This document shows, one piece after another, positions 8,669 to 22,567 of a DNA stretch of 64,000 nucleotides (position 1 is its first letter; each line of letters opens with the position of its first letter). The notes under the pieces are model-generated. The model searched no databases. It was not told the origin of the DNA and saw only the letters and a list, made by a program, of their open reading frames with translations. A program made the position numbers and the translations under genes. The DNA is taken from positions 1 through 64,000 of the forward strand of contig DATJYO010000070.1 in NCBI GenBank assembly GCA_035499555.1, read 5' to 3'. This DNA comes from Bog-159 sp035499555 (GTDB taxonomy: Bacteria > Acidobacteriota > Terriglobia > Bryobacterales > Bryobacteraceae).

Positions 8669-9779
8669 CAAGTCAGCGTCCATGGTGAAGGCTTCGTTGG
8701 TGTCGAGGCGGGTGGCGTGGAGCTGTTTCAGGTTGCCGTGCCCGTCGCCGGTGAAGGCGGTGGTGGAGACGCGCCATTCGCGGATGCCGCCTTCCTCGTG
8801 GGAGCTTTCGGTGCGAAGCTGCATGGGCCAGAGGGGCCAGGGGGTGGAGGAGGCGCGCTCCAGGGGCGGCTTGGCCAGCAGCTCGAACTGGTGGACGGAC
8901 ACGGCTTTCTGGCGGTGGCTGGTGCCCAGGCAGTCGGCGCCGGTGTCGCCGCCGCCGATGATGACGACGCGCTTGCCGGCCGCGGTGACGGTGGAGGCGC
9001 GGCCCAGAAATTCCATGGCGAAGTGGATGCCATGCAGCTCGCGGCCGGGGACGGGGAGGTCGCGGGGGTGCTCGGCGCCGCCGGAAAGCAGGATGGCGTC
9101 GTAATCGCGGCGCAGGTCTGCTACGGGCACGTCATGGCCGATGTGGGCGTTGGGGACGAACTCCACGCCTTCGGCGCGCATCTGGTCGAGGCGGCGATCG
9201 ACGTACTGTTTTTCGAGCTTGAAATTGGGGATGCCGTAGCGCAGCAGGCCGCCGATCTTGTCGTTTTTTTCGAAGACGGTAACGGCGTGGCCGGCGCGGC
9301 GGAGCTGCTGGGCGGCGGCCAGGCCGGCGGGTCCGGAGCCGACGATGGCGACACGTTTGCCGGTTAATGTTTCGGGGGGCTCGGGGCGGATCCAGCCTTC
9401 GTCGAAGGCACGGTCCACGATGGTCTTTTCAATCTGCTTGATAGTGACGGGCGGTTCGTTGATGCCGAGGACGCAGGCGGCCTCGCAGGGCGCGGGACAG
9501 ATGCGGCCGGTGAATTCGGGAAAGTTGTTGGTGGCGTGCAGGACGCGTATGGCGTCCTGCCAGCGGCCGCGGTAAACCAGATCGTTCCAGTCGGGAATGA
9601 TGTTGGTGAGCGGGCAACCGGTGTGGCAGAAGGGGACTCCGCAGTCCATGCAGCGGGCGCCCTGAGCGCGGATCTTTTCCTCGGGGAAGGGCTGGTAGAT
9701 TTCGAACCAGTCATGGATGCGCTCGGCGGGCGGACGGCGCGCGGGCACTTCGCGCGGGTATTCGAGGAAGCCGGTGGCC

Positions 9780-9787
<8 letters not shown>
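8435..9787 (-). CDS. gltD: Glutamate synthase [NADPH], small subunit
   Basis: A 450-residue flavoprotein that passes electrons from NADPH to GltB for synthesis of glutamate from glutamine and 2-oxoglutarate. The N-terminal ferredoxin-like domain carries Cys46, Cys49, Cys54 and Cys58 (CMDCGVPFCHTGC) and a later PAPCEAAC cluster. The FAD-binding VAIVGSGPAGLAAAQ and NAD(P)H-binding VVIIGGGDTGADCLG motifs follow. The start is GTG 9787, which overlaps the gltB stop by eight bases (GTGGGTAA); longer in-frame starts would lie inside gltB and do not match the family. The length fits family members of ~470. The 3' end is duplicated at 6296-6480, so the C-terminal ~80 codons may be a replacement allele. 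Confidence 0.95.
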
Positions 9788-14327
<4,540 letters not shown>

Positions 14328-14347
14328 ATTTCTCCGTGGAAGCTCTC

Positions 14348-14376
14348 AGTGTAACAGCTTCCCGAGTATTAGGCAA
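14348..14376 (-). promoter_or_regulatory. Predicted sigma-70 promoter of gltBD
   Basis: On the minus strand, TTGCCT (14371-14376) and TACACT (14348-14353) are separated by exactly 17 bases, about 20 bases before the gltB start. Transcription would begin near 14341, leaving a short leader with GGAG before the ATG. This is a sequence match only. Confidence 0.6.
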
Positions 14377-14390
14377 CAGGAATGTGCTTA

Positions 14391-14957
14391 TTATGTAGTA
14401 TTAGTTTCACTAATTGTGATGGGGATTGGGCCGGGAAGGCTATCTATCGTGTTTTGAACGGCGGGCGGGGTATGGCGGGGGCTTTCCGGCGCACAGCACT
14501 TGGAAGAGGTGTTGGCACTAGCGGCGGGAGCGAGGCGCAGGCGGGTGGTGCGAATGGACTCCAATTCCTTGACCAGTTTGAGCCAAGCGCGCAGGAGGCG
14601 GCCGTGGATCTGGGTGATGCGATCGTAGTAGGGGAGGAGCAGGCTGACGGGCTGGTCCGCGAATTCGGTGAGGATGCCGGCTTCGAACAGCTCGGCGCGG
14701 CGCATTTTCCACTTGATGGCGGTCAGGGAATCGATGAGTTGCTGTTGATGGTCGTCCTGGGGGCGGTAGAGGTCCGCGAGGCCGCCGCGGATGTCGTCGA
14801 ACTGGTCCTGGTTTTCGCCGGGGAGAAGGATGGCTGAAGAGTAGAAGCCGTGGCGCAGGGCGTTCAGGCTGCAGACGGCTTTGCCGGCCTCGGTTTTGGG
14901 GCCGGTGCAGCGCTTGGAATTGCGGCGGTTGGCCGCGATCTGTTTCTTTGTCGCCAT
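14391..14957 (-). CDS. Conserved hypothetical protein of acidobacterial type
   Basis: A 188-residue basic protein beginning MATKKQIAANRRNSKRCTGP, a start typical of a family widespread in Acidobacteria in which NRRNSxxSTGPKTxxGK and SLNALRHGFYS are the conserved features. The helical middle (residues ~45-130) is followed by a Pro/Ala-rich, poorly conserved tail. The start at 14957 is chosen because the conserved sequence begins there; the frame is open further upstream. No function is known, and the charge suggests nucleic-acid contact only as a guess. It lies upstream of gltB on the same strand, but gltB has its own promoter in the gap. Confidence 0.65.
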   Translation of the reverse strand: MATKKQIAANRRNSKRCTGPKTEAGKAVCSLNALRHGFYSSAILLPGENQDQFDDIRGGLADLYRPQDDHQQQLIDSLTAIKWKMRRAELFEAGILTEFADQPVSLLLPYYDRITQIHGRLLRAWLKLVKELESIRTTRLRLAPAASANTSSKCCAPESPRHTPPAVQNTIDSLPGPIPITISETNTT

Positions 14958-15133
14958 AGGATTAGAGGTTTTTGAAGGAACGGAACCAATGGGCGCGGAG
15001 GGGCCCGAATCCGGCTTCACCATAGCACCGGCATTGGCGGTATTGGCCCCGCGAAATGCGGGAGGGCGCGGCAAGCGTATGACGGATCACGGACAGCAGT
15101 ACCGCTGTTTATTTCGGACCGGCGTGACCGGGA

Positions 15134-15139
15134 TATAAT
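15134..15139 (+). promoter_or_regulatory. Perfect -10 box just before the GloVer-repeat gene
   Basis: TATAAT lies eight bases before the ATG at 15148. No convincing -35 element is visible at 16-18 bases. If used, transcription would begin within about two bases of the start codon, giving a leaderless mRNA. Confidence 0.45.
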
Positions 15140-15147
15140 CCTTCGGC

Positions 15148-16491
15148 ATGCGAGGGCTGATTTTGTTTCTGACAATCGGGATGGCGTCGCAGGCACAGAC
15201 ATTCACCACCCTGGCAAGTTTCGATGGCACCAACGGCGAGAATCCCGGGAACGAGTCTCTGGTGGAGGGGCTCGACGCAGGGCTTTATGGAACCACGCGC
15301 AACGGCGGCGCATACCGACGCGGCACGGTATTCGTGATGACGGCGGGAGGCCAGTTGAATACGGTGACGAGTGTCTACACGGGCAAGGGACCGGACGGGA
15401 GCCTGGCGATGACGTCCGCAGGTGGGTTCTACGGTACCACGGCGTACGGCGGCGCGGCGCAGTGCGGTTCGATTTTCAAAACCACTGCGGGGGGCCGGCA
15501 CACGGATCTGTACACCTTCAACTGCATGGACGGGAGCCAACCTTTCGCGGGGCTGACGCAGGCATTCGACGGGCGGTTTTATGGAACCACGAACTCGGGC
15601 GGGACGTACGGGGAAGGCACGGTATATCGCATCACTTCCGCCGGAATGCTCACGATACTGCACGATTTCCCGGGATTCAAGGCTGCCCAGGATGGCGCCT
15701 ATCCGATGGGCGAGATCCTGCAAGCCGCGAGCGGACTGCTATACGGGGCTACGGAAGAGGGCGGGGCGGAAGGATTCGGCACGGTCTTTTCGATGGCGGC
15801 GAACGGAAAGGTCACGGTCGTATACAACTTCCATAACGACGACGGGAGGTCGCCATGGGCGCCGGTCGAAGGCAGGGACGGTAAGCTTTACGGCGTCACG
15901 AACGAAGGCGGAGCGAAAACGCTGGGGACGGTATACCAATTGACGCCGGACGGAGTTCTCGACACGCTGGTTACGTTTGCCGGCAGCAACGGGTCGCGCC
16001 CGTTTGGGCAACTGGCGTTGGGCACCGACGGGAACTTCTACGGGACGACATCTCAAGGCGGGGACCACAACGCCGGCACCATATTTCAGGTCACGCCGTC
16101 GGGCGGGTTTACGGTCCTGCACAGCTTTAGCGGGAGTGACGGCGCGAGTCCTCTCGGTGGATTAGTGCAGAGGACGGACGGGAGTTTTTACGGGACGACG
16201 GATACAGGAGGCGCCCGCAGCAAAGGTACAGTATTCAGACTGTCGATGGGGTTGGGCCCGTTTGTGCGGAGCGTACCCTGGTTCGGCGCAGCAGGGGCCA
16301 AGGTAGCGATCATCGGGACGGATCTGACGGGCGCGACCAGCGTGACGTTCAACGGGACGGCGGCGGTATTCACGGTGGTCTCGCCGACGGAGATCCAGAC
16401 CACGGTGCCGGCGGGCGCGAGCACGGGCGTACTGCAGGTGGTGACGCCGGGCGGGACGCTGGCGGGCAACGTCGCGTTCCAGGTGCTGTAA
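15148..16491 (+). CDS. Secreted GloVer-repeat protein with C-terminal IPT/TIG domain
   Basis: A 447-residue exported protein. The signal peptide (MRGLILFLTIGMASQAQ) is followed by seven copies of a ~50-residue repeat whose core is FYGTTxxGGxxxxGTVFxxT (TIGR03803, 'GloVer'), beginning near residues 46, 93, 140, 194, 243, 292 and 343. Such repeats are expected to fold as a propeller-like or solenoid structure. Residues ~375-447 form an IPT/TIG immunoglobulin-like domain (VAIIGTDLTGATSVTFNGT). No catalytic motif is visible; a surface or extracellular binding role is likely. The stop is eight bases from the convergent hypothetical gene. Confidence 0.85.
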   Translation: MRGLILFLTIGMASQAQTFTTLASFDGTNGENPGNESLVEGLDAGLYGTTRNGGAYRRGTVFVMTAGGQLNTVTSVYTGKGPDGSLAMTSAGGFYGTTAYGGAAQCGSIFKTTAGGRHTDLYTFNCMDGSQPFAGLTQAFDGRFYGTTNSGGTYGEGTVYRITSAGMLTILHDFPGFKAAQDGAYPMGEILQAASGLLYGATEEGGAEGFGTVFSMAANGKVTVVYNFHNDDGRSPWAPVEGRDGKLYGVTNEGGAKTLGTVYQLTPDGVLDTLVTFAGSNGSRPFGQLALGTDGNFYGTTSQGGDHNAGTIFQVTPSGGFTVLHSFSGSDGASPLGGLVQRTDGSFYGTTDTGGARSKGTVFRLSMGLGPFVRSVPWFGAAGAKVAIIGTDLTGATSVTFNGTAAVFTVVSPTEIQTTVPAGASTGVLQVVTPGGTLAGNVAFQVL

Positions 16492-16499
16492 GGCGAAAG

Positions 16500-16904
16500 C
16501 TATTCGATGCCGAGGTTGATGAGGATGGCTTCCACGTCGGCGGCGCGGACCTTGACGTCGGCGGCCATGGAGGCGGGATCGGGGCGCTCGTCGAAGGCTT
16601 GGAACAGCGCCATTTTGGCGATGGCGTAGCGTTCGCTGGGGTGGATGGCCCGGCCGTGACGTTCCTGCCAGTCTTCGACCGCAGAATCGGCGAGCAGGAC
16701 GGAGACCAGCAGGGCGCTCTTGCGGTCGCCGGAAACTTCGAAGACGTATTCGGTGCCGGCGGCGCGGTCGCGCTTATAGGGACGGTGGCCGTTATAGAAA
16801 TACTGATAAACGTAACCGCTTTGTCCGGAATAGGTTTTTTGGCGGCGGACGGCGGGCGCGCCGGTGAGGGGTGGCGATTTGCGAGAGAGCCAGCGATCGA
16901 ACAC
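16500..16904 (-). CDS. Hypothetical protein
   Basis: About 134 residues from GTG 16904 (MFDRWLSRKSPPLTGAPAV). The start is chosen because a good promoter lies directly upstream (16926-16955), which would exclude any longer form. The sequence contains an aromatic-rich stretch (GYVYQYFYNGHRPYKR), a short beta-rich middle and a helical C-terminus, without membrane segments or known catalytic motifs. I do not recognise the family. It converges on the GloVer-repeat gene with only eight bases between the stops. Confidence 0.55.
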   Translation of the reverse strand: MFDRWLSRKSPPLTGAPAVRRQKTYSGQSGYVYQYFYNGHRPYKRDRAAGTEYVFEVSGDRKSALLVSVLLADSAVEDWQERHGRAIHPSERYAIAKMALFQAFDERPDPASMAADVKVRAADVEAILINLGIE

Positions 16905-16925
16905 GTTATCGTTCGTCCCCTTTCG

Positions 16926-16955
16926 ATTATCCGGGTACTTCAAACCTATTGACAA
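16926..16955 (-). promoter_or_regulatory. Predicted sigma-70 promoter for the hypothetical gene at 16500-16904
   Basis: On the minus strand, TTGTCA (16950-16955) and GATAAT (16926-16931) are 18 bases apart, close to consensus. Transcription would start near 16919, about 15 bases before GTG 16904, with an AAAGGGG run at the 5' end of the leader. Confidence 0.6.
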
Positions 16956-17284
16956 GGGGAAGGGTTGGAGGGACACTGTGGGTGGAACCAGCCGGTGATG
17001 GTTCCAGCGTGAAAGCACCAAGTGGCCGGCCGTGATTTCGGACGGCAGGGAGGTGATCAATGGAACCGGGCCAGAACGGGGGCGGCGACCACCCCGGGGC
17101 GTAGGCAGGCGGTATAAGGTACCTGGACGGCCGGATTTTCAGACGCCAACTTCAGGCGTTGCGCTTGACGCGCAAATCGGATGGCCGGCAACGGAGTACT
17201 TGAGTCTACGACCCGAGGGTAAGCCGCCCTTCTTGTATTTGGACCGGAATTCACCGGCCCGCGATCAAGACGAAAGAGAACAGG
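16956..17284. other. Intergenic stretch with no recognisable gene
   Basis: No open frame with plausible composition, no tRNA-like fold and no repeat were found here. It lies between the promoter of the upstream hypothetical gene and the terminator of the secreted protein gene, so both neighbours read away from or end at it. A degraded gene cannot be excluded. Confidence 0.4.
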
Positions 17285-17317
17285 AAAACCGGCGACGTGG
17301 CCGGGTCTGGCCGGTTT
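17285..17317 (-). terminator. Predicted terminator of the secreted protein gene
   Basis: On the minus strand AAACCGGC (17310-17317) pairs perfectly with GCCGGTTT (17286-17293) across a 16-base loop, and the stem ends in a short T run. It overlaps the stop codon of the gene at 17316-17762. Confidence 0.5.
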
Positions 17318-17762
17318 AGAAGCCGGCGTTGACTACGACCATGGTGGCGGGGTCATTGCTGGCGCGCAGGGCCTTGCTCTTGACCGTCCTGGTCACACCG
17401 AACGCGAAGGACTGACCGAGAAGACCGGCGTCGAAGGCGCGCACCACGTGCGTACCGCCGAGATCGGAAATCTCGAGGACATTGCGTCCGGATTCGGGCA
17501 GCGGCCGGCCAACGGCCAGCAGGTTCAGGGTGACGCCCTCGCCGGTAATATGGATCATCGGCACGTGGGCCAGGTCGCGGACCTCGGTGCTCATCCAGAT
17601 GGTGTACTCACCGGGCGGCAGCAGGGTGTTGCCCCAGTAGACAGCGGCAGGCAATTCGAAGCTGCCCTTGAGCACTGGTTCGGCCTTGGCCTGGACAGCC
17701 GTGAAGCCCAGTACCAGCGCGATGAGCGCCAAACCCGTCACCAAGTATTTACGTGTGTTCAT
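17316..17762 (-). CDS. Small secreted protein of unknown function
   Basis: A 148-residue exported protein. ATG 17762 is chosen because a strong ribosome site (AAAGGAGAA) ends six bases upstream and a classic signal peptide follows (MNTRKYLVTGLALIALVLG, cleavage near AKA-EP). The mature part is beta-rich with the stretch FELPAAVYWGNTLLPPGEYTI, which looks like a periplasmic beta-sandwich, and has no catalytic motif or cysteines. Related small proteins appear to be common in Acidobacteria, but no function is known to me. A stem-loop overlaps its stop. It is divergent from the wHTH-TPR regulator. Confidence 0.75.
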   Translation of the reverse strand: MNTRKYLVTGLALIALVLGFTAVQAKAEPVLKGSFELPAAVYWGNTLLPPGEYTIWMSTEVRDLAHVPMIHITGEGVTLNLLAVGRPLPESGRNVLEISDLGGTHVVRAFDAGLLGQSFAFGVTRTVKSKALRASNDPATMVVVNAGF

Positions 17763-17926
17763 GATGGTTCTCCTTTTTCCTCTGAAATAGTCCTCGCCGG
17801 TTGAAGCCTTTGAGGGTTTTGTTTCGTCTATGACTGAGATGAGAGCCAGCACAGGATTGGTTTATCAGCAGGCGGTCAATTGTTTGTGCTCTTGTATTTG
17901 GTGGATTTGAAAGGGTTTAGCTGCTC

Positions 17927-19297
17927 ATGTCATTCCCCATGTCAAAATCCATGCAGGTCAATTCCAAGTTCCGGTTCGGGGCATTTGAGGTAGATTTCGG
18001 CAACAAGGAGCTGCGCAAACACGGTTTGCGCATCAAACTACAGCGCAAACCGTTTCGCATTCTGGAGCTGCTGCTGCAAACGCCGGGGCAACTGGTGATG
18101 CGCAACGATCTGGCGGACCAGCTATGGCCCGGCCTGCACGTGAGTTTCGATCGCAGTCTGAACACGGCGGTGAATGCGCTGCGGCGGGCGCTGGGGGATA
18201 CTTCGCGCACACCGCGGTTTATCGAAACGCGCACGGGGCTGGGCTATCGCTTCATCGCGCCGGTGGAAGAAGTGGCCGGATCGGCGGAAGCCCGCGGCGG
18301 GTCCGGGATCCAGTTGGTACCGGTGAGTCCCGAGGTGGCGGAGGCGCGGCAAGATTGTCTGAAGGGACGCTTCTTCTGCCAGAGGCTCACCGAAGAGGAT
18401 CTGCACAAAGGCGTGGCGCATTTCAACGCCGCCCTGGCGCGGGATCCGAAATGCGCTTTTGCGTACGCCGGCCTGGCGGAGGCTTACTGCAATTTTGCGC
18501 TGTTGAACACGGCTCCCACGGGGGAGATCCGCGGGCGGGCGCAAGAGACGGCGCTGGCGGCGGTGGACACGCAGCAGGATCTGGGGGAAGCCCACGCGGC
18601 GCTGGCCACGGTGAAGCGGCTGTTCGAATGGGACTGGGCGGGCGCGGAAGCGGAGTATGTCACGGCGCTGCTGTTGAGCTCCGGCGCGGCCACCATCCAC
18701 CTGGCATACGGCACGCACCTGGCGGCGCTCGAACGGCGCGAAGAAGCCACGCGGGAATTGCGGATGGCGGAAGAACTGGATCCGCTGTCGCCGCTGGTCA
18801 ATGTGGGGGTGGCTTGGGGCCGGTACGTGGGACGGGATTTCACGGGCGCGTCCGAACAGGCATGGAAGGTGCTGGCGATGGAGCCGAAGTTGGCGGCGGC
18901 GCAGCACACTTTGGGGCTGGCGTACGCGCAGATGGAGCTGCCCGAAGAGGCCATCGTGGAGCTGCACAATGCGCGGACCTGCGCGGGAGACCAGCCGGCA
19001 ATCCTGGCAGCGCTGGCGTACGCGTATGCCGCAGCAGGACGCGCGCCGGAAGCCGCCGCGGGGCTGCGGGAGTTGGAGGACCTGGCGCGGCAGCGGTACG
19101 TCTCGGCGTACTGGCGGGGCTTGGTGCACACGGGTCTGGGCGACGAGGAACGCGCGCTGGAGTGGCTGGAGGAGGCGTGCCGGCAGAAAGATGCCTGGCT
19201 GACCTGGCTGAAAGTGGAGCCGCGGTTCGACCGGCTGCGCACACGGGCCCGGTTTCAGGAGCTGCTGCGCCAGATCGGATGCCTGAGCGGCCGGTGA
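17927..19297 (+). CDS. Winged-helix (OmpR/CadC-type) regulator with TPR repeats
   Basis: A 456-residue one-component regulator. Residues ~14-112 form a trans_reg_C winged helix, with FGAFEVDFGNKELRKHG at the start and the recognition and wing region ending TRTGLGYRFIAPV. There is no receiver domain and no membrane segment. From about residue 130 to the end it is all-helical with TPR-like repeats (AFAYAGLAEAYCNF, AQHTLGLAYAQMELPEEAI, PAILAALAYAYAAAGRAPEA). This architecture is abundant in Acidobacteria; the TPR part probably senses a protein or ligand. Three in-frame ATGs lie within the first nine codons. It converges on the ADOP permease. Confidence 0.85.
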   Translation: MSFPMSKSMQVNSKFRFGAFEVDFGNKELRKHGLRIKLQRKPFRILELLLQTPGQLVMRNDLADQLWPGLHVSFDRSLNTAVNALRRALGDTSRTPRFIETRTGLGYRFIAPVEEVAGSAEARGGSGIQLVPVSPEVAEARQDCLKGRFFCQRLTEEDLHKGVAHFNAALARDPKCAFAYAGLAEAYCNFALLNTAPTGEIRGRAQETALAAVDTQQDLGEAHAALATVKRLFEWDWAGAEAEYVTALLLSSGAATIHLAYGTHLAALERREEATRELRMAEELDPLSPLVNVGVAWGRYVGRDFTGASEQAWKVLAMEPKLAAAQHTLGLAYAQMELPEEAIVELHNARTCAGDQPAILAALAYAYAAAGRAPEAAAGLRELEDLARQRYVSAYWRGLVHTGLGDEERALEWLEEACRQKDAWLTWLKVEPRFDRLRTRARFQELLRQIGCLSGR

Positions 19298-19313
19298 GGC
19301 GCGGCGCCACGCT

Positions 19314-21728
19314 TCACTGGTAGCGCAAGGCGACCAGCGGATCGACGGCGGCGGCACGGCGCGCGGGGATGTAGCACGCCAGCAGGGCCACCGCCGCAAG
19401 AATCGCCGCCACGGCCAGCAAGGTGAGCGGATCGCGCGGTGAAATGCCGAACAGCAGAACGCCCAGCAGGCGCGTGAGCGCCAAGGCGCCAGCCAGACCG
19501 ATGGCCAACCCGGCCATAGCGAGGCGCATGCCGCGCGCGATCACCAGGGACAGCAGGCTACCGCGGCCGGCGCCCAAGGCCGCGCGAATGCCGATCTCGT
19601 GGATGCGCTGCGTCACCGAATAGCTGATGACGCCGTAGATGCCGATGGCCGCCAGCAGCAGGGCCACCGCCGCGAAGATGGCCAGCAGCATGGTCTGCAT
19701 GCGGTCGCTGGCCACGGTCCCGGATTTGATCTGGTCGAGCGTCTGCAGATCGGCGACGGACTGATCTTTATCCACGGCATGCACGGCCGCGCGGATGGCC
19801 GAGGCCAGCGGGCGCGGGTCGCCCGCGGCGCGCAGCACCAGGTTCAACTCGTCGGCGGGGCTCTGGGCGTAGGTGACGTACATGCCCGGGCTCATGCGAT
19901 CGGTCAGGCTGCCGGTGCGCTCGTCGCTTACGATGCCGATGACTTCCCAGGGGATCTCGGGCCCCAGTCCGGGCTGGCCGTAGAGGATCTCCTGCACCAG
20001 GATGCGGCGGCCAATGGGGTCTTCGCCCTTGAAATAGCGCTTAGCCATGGTCTCGCTGATCACGGTCACGGGCAAGGATCCCTGGCCATCCGCGCCGGTG
20101 AACGCGCGGCCCCGTAACAGGCGCATGCCGAGCGTCCGGAAATACGACGGCGTCACGCGTTTATAGAAGCAGGCGGGCCGGTTGGCCGTATCGACGAACG
20201 GATGTCCGGCGATCAGGAACGGCATGCCGTCGCCCCAGCCTTGCATGGGCAGGGCATTGGTGAAAGCCACGTCGCGCACGCCGGGGGTGGCGCGCAGGCG
20301 CTCGTCGAGCAGGCGCAGGTAGGAGAGGAGTTGCGCGGATTGAGGAAAACGTCCACGATGCACGGGCAGGCGCGCGGTAGTGACGTTGAGGCTGTCGAAG
20401 CCGGTATCCACGCGCAGCATGCGGAAGAAGCCGCCCAGCAGGAGACCGGATCCGGCCAGCAGCACAAACGCCAGGGCCACCTCGGCGACCACCAGAGCGC
20501 TGCGCAGGCGGGCGCCGGAGCGTCCGCCGCTGGAGGACCGGCCGCCTTCCTTGACGGCAACGGCGGGATCGACGCGGGCGGCGTGGAAGGCGGGCGCCAG
20601 TCCGAACAGGAGGACGGTGAGCAGAGAGATGGCGGCGGTGAACAGGAGGATGCCCGGATCGATGGCGACGGCGGCTTCCTGCGGCAATGAGTACGGGGGC
20701 GCGAGGAGCACCAGGCCGCGAATCATGCCGAAGCCCACGGCCAGGCCGAGTGTGCCGCCGGCCGCCGCCACCAGCAGGTTTTCGGCGAGCAACTGGCGGA
20801 TGAGGCGCCCCGTGCCGGCGCCCAGCGAGGCGCGCACGGCGATCTCATGTTCGCGCGCCGCGCCGCGCGCCAGGGCCAGGTTCGCCAGATTGGCGCAGCC
20901 GATGAGCAGAATGCCGCCGACCGCGGCCAGCAGGACCAGGAGCGAGCGCCGGAGATCCGGGCCGACGACGCGATCTTCGTAGCGCTCGACGGTGACGCCC
21001 CAGCCTTTGTTGGACTGCGGATAGTCGGCGGCGATGCGCGCGCCGATGGCGTCCATCGCGGCCTGCGCCTGCTTCAGCGTGACGCCGGGCTTCAGGCGCG
21101 CGAAGGCGATGAACCAGTGATAATCGCGGGTCATGTCGGCGGGCGCGAATTCGAACGGCATCCAGAGCTGGGCCCAGGCGCGATCGAACGGTCCATGGGC
21201 GGGAAGTACCCCGATGACGGTACAGGGCTTGCCGTTGAGGGTCAGTTTGCGGCCGATGATGGAGGGATCGGCGCCGAAGCGATTCTCCCACAGGCGATGG
21301 CTGAGCACCACGACCTGCGATTTACCGGGCTGGTCTTCATCGGCGGCAAAGGTGCGGCCGAGCGCGGCCTGCGTACCAAAGATATCGAAGTAGGGAGCCG
21401 AGACCCGCTCGCCCGGGAGTTCGACCGGTTCGCCCGATCCGGTCAGAGTCACGGAATCGCCGCGGGAGGCGGCCATGTGGGTGAAGACCGTGTTTTGATT
21501 CTTCCAGTCGAGGAAGTTCAGGGTGGAGATGCCGTTGCGCAGTCCGCCGGGCGGCTTTTCCCAGACCAGCATGATGCCGTGGGGATCGCGATAAGGCAGC
21601 GGTTTCAGCAGCACGCCGTCGACGAGACTGAAGATAGCGGTGTTGGCGCCGATGCCCAGGGCCAGGGTCAGCACGGCAACGATGGTGAAGCCGGGGGAGC
21701 GGCCGAGAGTGCGGAGAGCGTAACGCAT
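19314..21728 (-). CDS. ADOP-type ABC permease (MacB/FtsX fold)
   Basis: An 804-residue inner-membrane permease with two MacB_PCD-FtsX units, as in the acidobacterial duplicated permease family. The first unit starts with TM1 (FTIVAVLTLALGIGANTAIFSLVDGVLL), a periplasmic domain (~residues 48-250) and three TM helices around 260-380. The second unit follows (~410-800), ending with IPARRAAAVDPLVALRYQ, the family-typical C-terminus. It lacks the N-terminal soluble helical domain carried by the homologue at 26666-29536. No ATPase or PadR gene is adjacent. The substrate is unknown; relatives export macrolides, peptides or lipoproteins. Confidence 0.9.
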   Translation of the reverse strand: MRYALRTLGRSPGFTIVAVLTLALGIGANTAIFSLVDGVLLKPLPYRDPHGIMLVWEKPPGGLRNGISTLNFLDWKNQNTVFTHMAASRGDSVTLTGSGEPVELPGERVSAPYFDIFGTQAALGRTFAADEDQPGKSQVVVLSHRLWENRFGADPSIIGRKLTLNGKPCTVIGVLPAHGPFDRAWAQLWMPFEFAPADMTRDYHWFIAFARLKPGVTLKQAQAAMDAIGARIAADYPQSNKGWGVTVERYEDRVVGPDLRRSLLVLLAAVGGILLIGCANLANLALARGAAREHEIAVRASLGAGTGRLIRQLLAENLLVAAAGGTLGLAVGFGMIRGLVLLAPPYSLPQEAAVAIDPGILLFTAAISLLTVLLFGLAPAFHAARVDPAVAVKEGGRSSSGGRSGARLRSALVVAEVALAFVLLAGSGLLLGGFFRMLRVDTGFDSLNVTTARLPVHRGRFPQSAQLLSYLRLLDERLRATPGVRDVAFTNALPMQGWGDGMPFLIAGHPFVDTANRPACFYKRVTPSYFRTLGMRLLRGRAFTGADGQGSLPVTVISETMAKRYFKGEDPIGRRILVQEILYGQPGLGPEIPWEVIGIVSDERTGSLTDRMSPGMYVTYAQSPADELNLVLRAAGDPRPLASAIRAAVHAVDKDQSVADLQTLDQIKSGTVASDRMQTMLLAIFAAVALLLAAIGIYGVISYSVTQRIHEIGIRAALGAGRGSLLSLVIARGMRLAMAGLAIGLAGALALTRLLGVLLFGISPRDPLTLLAVAAILAAVALLACYIPARRAAAVDPLVALRYQ

Positions 21729-21824
21729 GCTAAACGTTGGACGGCGGCATCCCCGCCGGGTTGGCCGCCGCTACGGATGGATACCCCACGCGGCGCGAAT
21801 GGTTACGCCAGAACCGGCGGTGAA

Positions 21825-21855
21825 TTGCGCGATGCGCGAACCGGTCTGGTATGAT
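21825..21855 (+). promoter_or_regulatory. Candidate promoter for purQLF
   Basis: An extended -10 (TGGTATGAT, hexamer 21850-21855) lies 35 bases before the purQ start, with TTGCGC (21825-21830) 19 bases further upstream. The long spacer is compensated by the TGn extension. No PurR-like palindrome was recognised. Confidence 0.4.
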
Positions 21856-21889
21856 GGGACGTAACCTCCCCAGGGTGAAATCTCGAGCC

Positions 21890-22567
21890 ATGAAATTTGG
21901 CGTTATTGTCTTTCCCGGCAGTAATTGCGATCACGATGCCTGGTATGCGGTGAATCACAACCTGGGGCATCGCGCGGAATTCATCTGGCACGATTCGCAC
22001 ACGCTGGGCGATGTGGATGCCGTAATCCTTCCCGGCGGTTTCGCCTACGGCGACTATTTGCGCTGCGGCGCCATCGCCAAATTCTCACCGGTGATGGCGG
22101 CGGTGCGGAAGTTCGCCGCCGATGGCGGGCTGGTGCTGGGGGTGTGCAACGGATTTCAGATCCTGGTGGAGGCGGGACTGCTGCCCGGGGCGCTGATCCG
22201 CAACTGCGGGCTGAAGTTCATCTGCCGGGAGCTGCGGCTGCGGGTGGAGACCACGCATTCTCCGTTCACGGGGGCGGCGCAGAAAGGGCAGATCCTGCGC
22301 ATGCCGATCGCGCACGGCGAAGGTTGCTACATCGCCGATGAACGCACGCTGGACGAACTGGAAGCCGAGGATCGCGTGGCGTTCCGCTACATGGACAATC
22401 CGAACGGCTCTATGCGAGATATTGCCGGTATTCTGAATGTCCGCCGCAACGTGCTGGGCCTGATGCCGCATCCCGAGCGCGCCAGCGAACCGCTGATGGG
22501 GTCGCGCGACGGCCTGGTGATTTTCCGTTCCATGGTAATGGCCGCGCAGCCGGCGCTGCAGCTATGA
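21890..22567 (+). CDS. purQ: Phosphoribosylformylglycinamidine synthase, glutaminase subunit
   Basis: A 225-residue GATase that supplies ammonia for the fourth step of purine synthesis (FGAR to FGAM). ATG 21890 is chosen because the family begins at MKFGVIVFPGSNCDHD; 13 further in-frame codons upstream lack conservation. The catalytic Cys lies in LGVCNGFQIL near residue 86, and the His/Glu pair in LMPHPERAS. The TGA stop overlaps the purL ATG (ATGA), so the two subunits are translationally coupled, as expected for a 1:1 complex. Confidence 0.96.
   Translation: MKFGVIVFPGSNCDHDAWYAVNHNLGHRAEFIWHDSHTLGDVDAVILPGGFAYGDYLRCGAIAKFSPVMAAVRKFAADGGLVLGVCNGFQILVEAGLLPGALIRNCGLKFICRELRLRVETTHSPFTGAAQKGQILRMPIAHGEGCYIADERTLDELEAEDRVAFRYMDNPNGSMRDIAGILNVRRNVLGLMPHPERASEPLMGSRDGLVIFRSMVMAAQPALQL

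Noticed and set aside
14400..14414. Perfect ATTAGT/ACTAAT palindrome as a terminator
   Set aside because: It lies inside the last codons of the gene at 14391-14957, has a weak A/T stem and no downstream T run.
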